Shown piece after piece: positions 1 through 6,883 of a DNA stretch of 48,206 bases (within the stretch, counting starts at the first letter, position 1; each line of letters begins with the position of its first letter). This DNA is from Phaeocystidibacter sp965659725. GTDB lineage: Bacteria; Bacteroidota; Bacteroidia; Flavobacteriales; Schleiferiaceae. The stretch lies in NCBI GenBank assembly GCA_965659725.1, contig CBFHXG010000013.1, positions 1-48,206 of the forward strand. Direction: 5' to 3'. Made by a program: the position numbers and the translations under genes. The notes beneath the pieces were generated by a model. The model searched no databases, was not told the DNA's origin, and saw nothing but the letters and a program-made list of their open reading frames with translations.

Positions 1-1610
1 ACTCAGCGATCTGTCCAACGAGGAAGGCTTTATCTGACAAGGCAGGACGCATGCGGAAGATGAACTCTGCTGGAGCCTCGGCGGTTTGGATCCACGCATC
101 TTGAACAGATCCATCACTAGGAACTGTGTAGGGTTCGTCGAGGGAGTATTCTGTGGCGGTGGTTTGACTTACGCGCTGGAAGTTGCGAATCTGGACGCTG
201 TTTCCTTGCGGACTTTGATAGGCGTTTGACACTGAACGCGTCGAACCAACCTCATAAACTTCATTTAATGGGCTATCTCCATAATGTGCAGGAGTGCCGC
301 CCATAACAACCTCTACGTGATCTATGGCTGCCCTTGGCACATTAGAGGCTCCGCGAACCCTCACTCCGTCAATGAACACGACATCGGCGTCTGCTCTTCC
401 ATTGGAAGCGTAATTTTGTGACCGATATTCGGGTTGACGAAACTGAACAGCAACCATCGAACTTGTGCCGTCTTTATTCATTTGGATCCTCTGCAATGAT
501 GGTGATGTGTCAACCGTAACAGAACTTGAAAGATCAGAGTAGCCTATATAGGAACACTGAAGGGTATAAGTGCCGTGCGGAACTTTCACCTCTATCCTAC
601 CGCTGGCGTCAGACGTAGCGATGATCTTCTCTGATCCACTAGTGAGTTCTACCCGGGTATTCATCAAGGGTTTACCACTGGATTTATCGAGAATAAGTGC
701 GTAGAATGTGCCTTTTTGTTGAAGATTAGGAGACCCTACCGACGAGCGGTGCGTAGGTACGTAGTAATCATTGTAGCTGATGTACCAAGGATTCATATTT
801 GGCTCATTAGCCCCAATCGATGGATTGCCCGTTGAAATGGTGATCATCACATCTTCCCAATCTTCCCCTGAATACTGTTGAATGGCCGCGTTGAATTCGA
901 AGAGAATCGGTTCATCTAAGTTAGTACTGCGCACGTTGTAGTAAGGCGTCCATTTTGCGTTATATACGAGATATTCAATTTCGATATCCTGAGCATTCAT
1001 AACCGTTGGAGAGTTGATTTCCGCTACCAAGACACTTTTGGTCTTGTCTAGTTGCAGCTCTAGTTCAGCAAACTCGGCTCGTAAAGCCTGAGCTTCTGCC
1101 CTTAATTCTTCCAATCGGTTGATACTTGCTCTGAGGTTGGCTCGAATCTCTCGTCGGCGGGAGGAGATGTACTCATCCGCTTTTTTCAGCTCTTCCACTG
1201 ATGTTCCTGAGCGGAGATCGGAATTCTGACCAATGAACTGAAGGTCTTCATTGAGTGATGTTTGCTTATCTCTTTCTGCGGTAATGGCATCGTCTGCCGC
1301 CTCGATCTTTTTACCGATCTCTTCGAAGGAAGGATAGCCCATTTCGGAAGGCGTCATGGATCGATATTCTTTTTTAAGAAGCCTTACTCCTTCGGGAAGC
1401 TCTACTTTGATAGCGTTAGGATTGAGCGCGTTGGGAAGTTCAACGAAATGGAGCGTTGAATGACCAGAAGGAATATTCGTGTGGGCTTGTCGCTGTACGA
1501 TGGCGCCCGACCGATATACGGTTACGGATTCAATACTTGATGAAATATCTGTTTGAGCAAAAGCAGGGATAAAACAGATGGTGAGAAGGGAGAGAAGCCA
1601 ATTTTTCATA
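1..1610 (-). CDS. DUF4139 / MuiA-like family protein with inserted carboxypeptidase-regulatory and plug-like segments, partial
   Basis: The ATG is at 1610 and the reading frame stays open to base 1, so the C-terminus lies outside the window (about 536 codons present). A signal peptide (about residues 1-19, ending FAQ) implies export. Residues about 25-70 resemble DUF4140 (starting SVTVYRSGAIV), followed by a long charged coiled coil (about 75-190) and the start of DUF4139 (AKWTPYYNVR, about 215-275). The DUF4139 part is then interrupted by a carboxypeptidase-regulatory-like beta sandwich (about 295-380, with SGKPLMNTRVEL and GTYTLQCSYIGY) and a stretch like a TonB-dependent receptor plug (VVFIDGVRV, then IDHVEVVMGG, about 400-440). 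DUF4139 resumes near residue 480 (EYSLDEPYTVPSDG). Family function is poorly defined; MuiA was named for mucoidy inhibition. It is divergent from the Nudix gene, with a 41-bp gap. Family call is good, role unknown. Confidence 0.8.
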
Positions 1611-1651
1611 ATACCTTGTTTGGATAGATGACGAAAAATTACACCTAAAGG

Positions 1652-2029
1652 ATGGTTATACCGGTAGTTTGTGGACTAATATTCAAGAAAGATGAGGTGT
1701 GGATGGGAAGAAGACCATCGCATAAGCACATGGGTGGAAAATGGGAATTTCCGGGTGGTAAAGTACTTGAAGGTGAAAGTGAAGAATCAGCCGTCGAGAG
1801 AGAGTTAATGGAGGAGTTGGGCATCCGGTTAACCCAAATAAGGGCCTTGGGAAAAGTTGAATACGACTATCCAGAGAAGACCATCCAGCTATCTGCCTAC
1901 CTGGTAGAGACGACGGACGATATCATCCTTCACGAACACGAGGAAGGAAGGTGGGTCAAGGTAGGCAGTGAACCAGACTTAACCTGGGCTCCTGCCGACA
2001 TAAGGTTATGGAAAGCAATTCAGCTTTAA
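1652..2029 (+). CDS. mutT: MutT-type Nudix hydrolase (probable 8-oxo-dGTP diphosphatase)
   Basis: 125 aa, the usual size of a stand-alone MutT. The complete Nudix box (G-x5-E-x7-R-E-U-x-E-E-x-G-U) spans residues 36-58, with the metal-binding REL-x-EE core at 50-55 and the preceding KWEFPGGK signature. The family hydrolyses oxidised nucleoside triphosphates such as 8-oxo-dGTP, preventing A:T to C:G transversions; substrate choice cannot be proven from sequence. Cytoplasmic, no signal peptide. The ATG at 1652 is chosen because the Nudix N-terminal beta strand begins immediately (IPVVCGLIF). Its last 4 bases overlap the 3' end of the convergent TM2 gene. Confidence 0.88.
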   Translation: MVIPVVCGLIFKKDEVWMGRRPSHKHMGGKWEFPGGKVLEGESEESAVERELMEELGIRLTQIRALGKVEYDYPEKTIQLSAYLVETTDDIILHEHEEGRWVKVGSEPDLTWAPADIRLWKAIQL

Positions 2030-2367
2030 ACGTGCTGAATGATCTCGTAAGCCACTTCTTGGTTGTATTCAAGGGTCATTTCACGGTAGTTCACAAGGTC
2101 GATGATCGAGCCGATGAAGCAGAGTCCAGCTGTGAAAAGGTAGATGATCCCCATGAGGATCTTATTGAGGTAAAAGCGTTGAAGTCCGGGTACTGCAACA
2201 AGTCCGATCACGGCAAATATGAGCACGGTTTGAGGGTCTCGCCTTCGACCGCGATAAATGTTTGCAAACTGTTGCATCTGTGCCTTGTCGCACGTTTCAA
2301 GAAGCCGCTCTAAGAAGAAGAGTTCCTCTCCTTGCGCTTTGGGGATGTAGTCAAGAACGCGATTCAT
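2026..2367 (-). CDS. TM2 domain-containing membrane protein
   Basis: About 113 aa. The C-terminal half is a TM2 domain: two membrane segments joined by a short turn, with the hallmark GLQRFYLNK before helix 1 and a polar IDL after helix 2. The N-terminal half is soluble and helical. The start at 2367 (MNRVLDYIPK) is preferred over an upstream in-frame start at 2424, which would add 19 residues lying almost entirely inside the upstream DUF2752 gene. With this start the two genes overlap by 17 bp and are probably translationally coupled. TM2 proteins have no firm bacterial function. The pairing with a CPGCG-type DUF2752 protein suggests a shared membrane role, which is inference. Confidence 0.8.
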   Translation of the reverse strand: MNRVLDYIPKAQGEELFFLERLLETCDKAQMQQFANIYRGRRRDPQTVLIFAVIGLVAVPGLQRFYLNKILMGIIYLFTAGLCFIGSIIDLVNYREMTLEYNQEVAYEIIQHV

Positions 2368-2641
2368 GTCTGGTAGGGGTTGGTTGTTTTCGCATGAGCG
2401 AATATAAGCGATGAAAAAGCACAATCAGCGCTGGAATGGCTAGAGAGTGACTGGCAAAACTTGCTTCGAAATTTCCGTGCATAGCGTGATGGATCCCGGT
2501 ACCGAGTCCACACCCTGGACAGTCGTGCCATCCAATGAGATGAGAGACGCACAGGCTGTTTCCATTACCAAAAGGCATGAAAAACAGTGAGGTAAGTGCG
2601 ACAGACCACACCCAAAACTCCTTTTTTCGGATAAAATCCAT
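2351..2641 (-). CDS. DUF2752 domain-containing membrane protein
   Basis: 96 aa with two to three hydrophobic segments and the DUF2752 signature CPGCGLGTG near residues 41-49, followed by an H-A-rich turn (IHHAM). The family is a small membrane protein of unknown function with a conserved Cys-x-x-Cys-Gly that could bind metal or be redox active. It is the first gene of a two-gene unit with the TM2 gene. A -7-like element TATCTTTC (2645-2652, minus strand; one mismatch to TAnnTTTG) ends only 3 nt before the ATG, so the transcript may be leaderless. Confidence 0.8.
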   Translation of the reverse strand: MDFIRKKEFWVWSVALTSLFFMPFGNGNSLCVSHLIGWHDCPGCGLGTGIHHAMHGNFEASFASHSLAIPALIVLFHRLYSLMRKQPTPTRHESRS

Positions 2642-2775
2642 ACCGAAAGATAAGAAAGGTGCAGAAGATGGAGTGCAACTGAATGGATATTGTGTTGTTA
2701 GGTATTGATCCTTGGCTTAACGGAATAATCTGAACACGAATCACTACTTTACACTGAATCATAAAGATCGCTTTT

Positions 2776-3174
2776 GTGAAGCACTATCTCTCTCTTGCCC
2801 TATTCAGTATAGTCCTTCTCGCCTGTGAAAAAGAAGTGAGCGAAGAGGCTACCAACAAGGCGATGATCCAAGGAGCTTGGCTTAAGGAATATTCAGTGAT
2901 CAAGAATTATGATCAGAACCAAGGCGTTGACACGACGATCTTCTATGGAACGGAGGCTTTGACTTGGATCTTTGAAGGAGATGAAGTGATAGTCAGGTCA
3001 GGGAGCACGGTGCTGTTATACGACCCGTTTCAATTAAGAGATGACACGCTCTATATCGTTGATCGGCCAACTTTTGAAATCGTCCGATACGTTGAAGAAT
3101 TGACCACAGACACACTTATCCTGAGCTGGAATTTTGGTACTGAAGAATCGGTTGATCACTTTCGCAGGCCTTGA
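2776..3174 (+). CDS. Small lipoprotein, lipocalin-like, unknown function
   Basis: 132 aa with a GTG start. The N-terminus is a lipoprotein signal peptide with lipobox LLAC (Cys17), so the protein should be anchored in the inner or outer membrane. The mature part begins with an acidic stretch, then alternating beta-strand-like segments (GAWLKEYSV, LTWIFEGDEVIV, DTLYIVD, DTLILSW), a pattern common in the lipocalin-like lipoproteins of Bacteroidota. No catalytic motif is seen. The gene stands alone between a minus-strand pair and a convergent outer-membrane protein gene (gap 16 bp). No family name is assigned. Confidence 0.7.
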   Translation: MKHYLSLALFSIVLLACEKEVSEEATNKAMIQGAWLKEYSVIKNYDQNQGVDTTIFYGTEALTWIFEGDEVIVRSGSTVLLYDPFQLRDDTLYIVDRPTFEIVRYVEELTTDTLILSWNFGTEESVDHFRRP

Positions 3175-3190
3175 CCCCACGCACAGATGA

Positions 3191-3880
3191 TCACATGTTC
3201 ATTCGAAAGAAGACCCCTTGATTCAAGAAAGTGATGCTTTGCTCTCCTGCAACGGAAAGATCTGTATCGAAAGCGGCCTCTAGTGATTGGTTAGCACCAG
3301 AGAAGTCGATGAACGCCCCGAACGACCAGTACTTAGAGATCTTGTAGCTGATATCGGCACCAACTAGATAGGAGAAGGCGGTTCTTCCTTGGACATATAG
3401 AACGTCGGTGTATTCCGTAGCCATGGTATTGACATCGGTTGCAGTGATCTCAATCGGGTGCATATTGGTTATCATGATACCTACCCCGCCTTTGAGGTTT
3501 AAGCTCCACATCGGATCTAGGTTGATATGATAGGTAGGACCAACCATGAATCGAACCGGAGAATAACCACCGCCTTCAAGTGTGATCTCGTATTGTGGGT
3601 CGATGGAGGCGTTCAAGACGTCTGCCATGGAGTTGAGGTCCATGGGGTTTTGTTGATAGGAAAAGTAAACGCCCAAGCGAAGATTCGGACCGAAGTACAT
3701 GGGTGCCATTTGGGTTTCGAGTTGCAACCCAAAGCCAGACTGGGCGAATCCGCCATCATTACCAGACTGGCCATAGGATCCAACGGGCAGGGAATAGATT
3801 CCGCCAACAGAAAAAGTTGATTGTGCGATGAGTCCTGATGAAAGCAGGACAAAACCTAGGAGTAGGGTTGATCTTTTCAT
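3191..3880 (-). CDS. Outer-membrane beta-barrel protein
   Basis: 229 aa from the ATG at 3880. The frame is open further upstream to 4147, but that extension runs through non-coding repeat sequence and has no signal peptide. From 3880 there is a clear signal peptide (MKRSTLLLGFVLL, cleavage after IAQ). The mature part has alternating amphipathic strands rich in Gly, Tyr and Phe (LRLGVYFSYQQ, SLNLKGGVGIMI, YWSFGAFIDFSG) and ends GVFFRMNM, an even-spaced aromatic C-terminal strand typical of outer-membrane barrels. This is consistent with the porin / OmpA beta-barrel class of 8-10 strands. No specific substrate can be inferred. Confidence 0.75.
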   Translation of the reverse strand: MKRSTLLLGFVLLSSGLIAQSTFSVGGIYSLPVGSYGQSGNDGGFAQSGFGLQLETQMAPMYFGPNLRLGVYFSYQQNPMDLNSMADVLNASIDPQYEITLEGGGYSPVRFMVGPTYHINLDPMWSLNLKGGVGIMITNMHPIEITATDVNTMATEYTDVLYVQGRTAFSYLVGADISYKISKYWSFGAFIDFSGANQSLEAAFDTDLSVAGEQSITFLNQGVFFRMNM

Positions 3881-3935
3881 GAAAACAAGATAGGATATTC
3901 GAATGATAAGAGGGATGGCTGAGAGGTGTTTTGAG

Positions 3936-3968
3936 GCCTCACGCGAAGGCGCAAAGACGCAAAGTGAG
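3936..3968. repeat. Intergenic GCGCAAAGACGC-type short repeat
   Basis: The stretch begins GCCTCAC and continues as a quasi-repeat of CGCAAAG/GCGAAGG units, ending AAAGTGAG. It resembles, in its GCCTCAC head and short internal period, the inverted repeats at 6261-6290 and 6850-6879. It is the only copy of this version in the window. It lies between the outer-membrane protein gene and the tRNA-Cys. The rest of 3881-4072 shows no gene. Confidence 0.5.
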
Positions 3969-4072
3969 TTATGTGGGTCGGATTCAGCTCTCCTAAAGTC
4001 GAGCTGATCCGGGAGAGGCGGACTAGCCCTTCGACAAAAACCCTCTGCTCCGCTCCGCTGCGCAGTACGGGA

Positions 4073-4131
4073 TTTTTTCGTTTCCAGCCCGTCGCTCAAG
4101 CAAGCTTGGCTTGGGCTGAGAAACGAAAAAA
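4073..4131. other. Long imperfect stem-loop downstream of tRNA-Cys
   Basis: Left arm TTTTTTCGTTT (4073-4083) pairs perfectly with AAACGAAAAAA (4121-4131). Inside it, CAGCCC (4085-4090) pairs with GGGCTG (4113-4118) and CAAGC (4097-4101) with GCTTG (4109-4113), around a HindIII-like AAGCTT. The right arm is also the 5' arm of the neighbouring terminator at 4124-4170, so the two structures cannot both form fully. Confidence 0.55.
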
Positions 4132-4170
4132 CCCCTACCTCACACAACCGTGTTCAGCGGGGGTTTTTCG
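4124..4170 (-). terminator. Rho-independent terminator after tRNA-Cys
   Basis: On the minus strand, CGAAAAACCCC is followed after a loop of about 20 nt by GGGGTTTTTTCG. This gives an A-tract/C-tract stem with a T run, and it starts only 3 nt after the tRNA 3' end (4173). Confidence 0.65.
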
Positions 4171-4172
4171 AG

Positions 4173-4243
4173 AGGTCCCGAGCGGATTCGAACCGCTGTG
4201 GATGGTTTTGCAGACCACTGCCTAGCCACTCGGCCACGGGACC
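4173..4243 (-). tRNA. tRNA-Cys (GCA)
   Basis: On the minus strand the 71-nt sequence folds into a full cloverleaf. The acceptor GGTCCCG pairs with CGGGACC and has discriminator U73, as expected for Cys. The anticodon stem GTGGU/ACCAU holds the seven-base loop CUGCAAA, giving anticodon GCA. The T arm is AGCGG-TTCGAAT-CCGCT. The 3' CCA is not encoded. It lies 47 bp downstream of folB on the same strand and just before a terminator, so it may be processed from a gltX-folB-tRNA transcript. Confidence 0.96.
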
Positions 4244-4290
4244 AAAATATCCTTGGGTGGGCAAAAATAGGTAAAACTTTGGCTTTTGCC

Positions 4291-4653
4291 TTACGATTTA
4301 CGCTTTCGATGCATGGAAACGCTGACGCGTTCAACATCGCCATTGATAGGAGGGGCCAATTTGCTTACGCTGACCTTTACTTCTAGAACGCGGGGCTCTT
4401 CGGAAAGTATTCGTTTACAGATGCGTTCTGTGACCACTTCGAGAAGTTTGGCGCGGATGGCCATTTCCTCTTTAACGATGCGGTTGAGCATTACGTAATC
4501 TACGGTGTCACTGAGTTTATCCGTTTCGGCTGGACTGGAGAGATCTGCCCAAACGGACAAGTTCACCTCATAATCGGTTCCGATACGAGATTCTTCATCC
4601 ATACACCCATGGTAGGCGTAGAGCTTGATTCCGTTTACATCGATTCTATCCAT
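4291..4653 (-). CDS. folB: Dihydroneopterin aldolase
   Basis: 120 aa, the normal FolB length. Family hallmarks are the start IDVNGIKLYAYHGC, the DYEVNLSVW strand, the SDTVDYVMLNRIVKEEM helix region, a catalytic-region Glu in LLEVVTERI, and a C-terminal strand VLEVKVSVSKLAPPI. FolB converts 7,8-dihydroneopterin to 6-hydroxymethyl-7,8-dihydropterin and glycolaldehyde in folate synthesis; it is cytoplasmic. It begins 7 bp after the gltX stop codon, which indicates an operon, and is followed by tRNA-Cys on the same strand. Confidence 0.93.
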   Translation of the reverse strand: MDRIDVNGIKLYAYHGCMDEESRIGTDYEVNLSVWADLSSPAETDKLSDTVDYVMLNRIVKEEMAIRAKLLEVVTERICKRILSEEPRVLEVKVSVSKLAPPINGDVERVSVSMHRKRKS

Positions 4654-4660
4654 CTACAAG

Positions 4661-6190
4661 CTATCCTAATGCATCGATCGTTTTGCCCATTCTACGGATG
4701 GTTTCTTCCTTTCCGAGGATCTCCATCATTTCAAAGATCGATGGGCCTGTCATTGTGCCAACAACTGCGATCCTCAATACTGGGCCAGCCTGGCCGAAGC
4801 CAACACCTTTTTCACCCAAATACGCTTTGAAAGAAGCCTCCAATTGAGAAGCACTAAAGCTTGATTCGTTGGCAAACCTTTCTTTCAGATCGCGTACAAT
4901 GGCCAACGACTCTTCTCCTTTCCACTTCTTACTCACCGACTTTTCATCGTATTCCGAAGGCATTTCAAACAAGAATCGGCCTTCATTTAGAAGGTCTTCG
5001 ATAAATACCGCGCGCTCTTTAACGAGCGCGACGATCTTCTCTAGTTTGGCATCGTTAGGAGCCGTGATGCCCTCCTTCTCCAGAACGGGCTTGAGCAGCG
5101 TCACAAGCTCGCTATCGGAGAATTTGCGAAGGTATTGTTGGTTGTACCATTTGGCTTTCTCAAAATCGAAGCGGGCACCACTCTTACTCACTTTGGCAAT
5201 ACTGAATTCCTTGATCAATTCATCAAGAGTGAACAACTCGCGGTTATCTCCAGGGTTCCAACCCAGGAATGCGAGCATATTGATGAAGGCATCCGCAAAA
5301 AAGCCCTGTTCGCGGTAACCCATAGCGGTATCTCCTGTTTCCTTGTTTTCCCATCGCAAAGGGAACACAGGAAACCCTAGTCGGTCGCCATCGCGTTTAC
5401 TCAGCTTGCCATTGCCATCGGGACGAAGCAAAAGCGGTAGGTGAGCGAAGGTAGGGGCTTCCCAACCAAAGTATTGATACATGATGATATGAAGTGGAGC
5501 GGAAGGTAACCACTCCTCTCCACGGATCACGTGTGTGATCTCCATCATATGGTCGTCCACGATATTGGCCAAGTGATAGGTAGGCATTCCATCAGCCTTG
5601 AGCAGGATTTTGTCATCCATATTAGCGGTATTCACGCTCACCCATCCGCGAATCATATCTTCAAACTTGATTTCCTCATTGCGAGGCAGCTTGATGCGGA
5701 TCGTGTATGGATCACCATTTTCCAATCGCTTTTGAACCTCCTCAGCTGGGAGGGTCAGCGAATTTTTCATGCTGTTACGCGTGATGTGATTGTATTGGAA
5801 GTTGGCATTGCCCGCCTCCTTAGCGCGTTCGCGCACAGCCTCTAACTCTTCCGAGGTGTCGAATGCATAATAAGCAAGATTCTTTTCAATGAGTTGCTCC
5901 GCATACTGACGGTACATTGGTTTGCGCTCACTTTGACGATAAGGCTCGTGTGGTCCACCAACAGAAACTCCTTCATCCGGAGAAATGCCGCACCACTCCA
6001 ACGATTCAACGATGTAATCTTCAGCCCCTGGTACGAAACGAGTTTGATCGGTATCCTCTAAGCGAAGAATGAAAGTTCCGCCTAACTGCTTTGCAAACAG
6101 GTAGTTATATAGTGCGGTGCGTACTCCACCCATGTGAAGGGGACCGGTTGGACTTGGTGCAAAACGGACGCGAACGTTCTTATCGCTCAT
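4661..6190 (-). CDS. gltX: Glutamyl-tRNA synthetase
   Basis: 509 aa from the ATG at 6190. The class I signature FAPSPTGPLHMGGVR carries the HIGH-like PLHMG (about 17-21), and the KMSKS loop is KLSKR (about 262-266). The C-terminal helical anticodon-binding domain is present (LAFLGWNPG, then the ending RRMGKTIDAL). The enzyme charges tRNA-Glu. The frame extends upstream to 6286, but that part reads through the inverted repeat at 6261-6290. A perfect -7 element at 6212-6219 would also leave such a start outside the transcript. It is upstream of folB in one unit. Confidence 0.96.
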   Translation of the reverse strand: MSDKNVRVRFAPSPTGPLHMGGVRTALYNYLFAKQLGGTFILRLEDTDQTRFVPGAEDYIVESLEWCGISPDEGVSVGGPHEPYRQSERKPMYRQYAEQLIEKNLAYYAFDTSEELEAVRERAKEAGNANFQYNHITRNSMKNSLTLPAEEVQKRLENGDPYTIRIKLPRNEEIKFEDMIRGWVSVNTANMDDKILLKADGMPTYHLANIVDDHMMEITHVIRGEEWLPSAPLHIIMYQYFGWEAPTFAHLPLLLRPDGNGKLSKRDGDRLGFPVFPLRWENKETGDTAMGYREQGFFADAFINMLAFLGWNPGDNRELFTLDELIKEFSIAKVSKSGARFDFEKAKWYNQQYLRKFSDSELVTLLKPVLEKEGITAPNDAKLEKIVALVKERAVFIEDLLNEGRFLFEMPSEYDEKSVSKKWKGEESLAIVRDLKERFANESSFSASQLEASFKAYLGEKGVGFGQAGPVLRIAVVGTMTGPSIFEMMEILGKEETIRRMGKTIDALG

Positions 6191-6211
6191 AAGTACTGAA
6201 TTTTGAGGGTG

Positions 6212-6219
6212 CAAAGATA
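6212..6219 (-). promoter_or_regulatory. -7 promoter element of gltX-folB
   Basis: Minus-strand TATCTTTG matches the Bacteroidota TAnnTTTG consensus exactly and ends 21 nt before the gltX ATG, predicting a leader of about 17 nt. It fixes the gltX start at 6190. Confidence 0.7.
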
Positions 6220-6260
6220 GGAAAAGAGAGGAGTCCTCATAGAGAGATATAGAAGACAAG

Positions 6261-6290
6261 AGCCTCACACAGAGACACAGAGACACAGAG
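6261..6290 (+). repeat. Left terminal inverted repeat flanking the GxxExxY gene
   Basis: A 30-bp sequence opening AGCCTCACACAGAGAC. The same sequence occurs in reverse complement at 6850-6879 with 27 of 30 identical positions, the first 16 (outermost) perfect. Internally it is a CACAGAGA tandem quasi-repeat. Confidence 0.7.
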
Positions 6291-6439
6291 GGATTCGTAT
6301 TGCCTTATTCGAACGTTTTTGAGCGTGTGTAGAAGTGTCTCAAGGGCATTGACGAGGTGCTAAAGCGCTTGATCTTTGAAATTGATAGGTGAGATTGACA
6401 AGTTTTATTTTTCTTGATTTTCTTTTGCGATGAATTCGA

Positions 6440-6811
6440 ATGGAGATAAACGACATCACAGCAGAAATCCTTGACGCTTCGATAGAAGTGCACAGTAGCC
6501 TTGGTCCAGGCTTATTGGAGTCGGTTTATGAGGAGGTGTTAGCCTATGAACTAGGCGTTAGAGGCATGATGGTCGAACGACAAGTACCGATAAAGATTGA
6601 ATATAGAGGTATTTCACTATCCAAAGGCTTTGTGATCGATCTTCTAGTGGAGAGGGAGGTGGTAGTCGATCTGAAATCAATAGAAGAGCTCAAACCGGTT
6701 CATAAAAAGCAGCTAATCACCTATTTAAAGCTCACGAATAAGAGCGTTGGACTGTTGATTAACTTCAATGCAGTACTCTTAAAACACGGCTTTCATAGAA
6801 TCATCAATTAG
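6440..6811 (+). CDS. GxxExxY family protein
   Basis: 123 aa, the usual size of the family. The naming motif is seen as GPGLLESVYEEVL (G-x-x-E-x-x-Y, residues about 22-30), after the typical start NDITAEILDASIEVHSSLG. The middle contains FVIDLLVEREVVVDLKS, a D-x(n)-D-x-K arrangement like the PD-(D/E)xK nuclease fold, then KQLITYLKLT and VGLLINFNA. Function is unproven; a nuclease-like role is inferred from fold resemblance. It is the only gene in a 619-bp interval bounded by inverted repeats (6261-6290 and 6850-6879), which suggests a transferred or mobilisable cassette. The ATG at 6440 is preferred; an ATG ten bases upstream is out of frame. Confidence 0.88.
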   Translation: MEINDITAEILDASIEVHSSLGPGLLESVYEEVLAYELGVRGMMVERQVPIKIEYRGISLSKGFVIDLLVEREVVVDLKSIEELKPVHKKQLITYLKLTNKSVGLLINFNAVLLKHGFHRIIN

Positions 6812-6849
6812 ATCGAATGAAAAGTCTTCAACACAAGGAATTCATTAAA

Positions 6850-6879
6850 CTCTGTGCCCCTGAGTCTCTGTGTGAGGCT
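6850..6879 (-). repeat. Right terminal inverted repeat flanking the GxxExxY gene
   Basis: Reverse complement of 6261-6290 with 3 mismatches in 30. It ends only 4 bp from the stop codon of the neighbouring M28 peptidase gene. Confidence 0.7.
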
Positions 6880-6883
6880 AAAA

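Noticed and set aside
3881..4147. Upstream extension of the outer-membrane barrel gene
   Set aside because: It lacks a signal peptide at its start and covers repeat DNA; the ATG at 3880 gives a perfect signal peptide.
4150..4386. Plus-strand open frame across tRNA-Cys
   Set aside because: It runs antisense through the tRNA and folB, with no family pattern.
6191..6286. N-terminal extension of gltX to an upstream start
   Set aside because: It would translate the inverted repeat, and the exact promoter element at 6212-6219 lies inside it.
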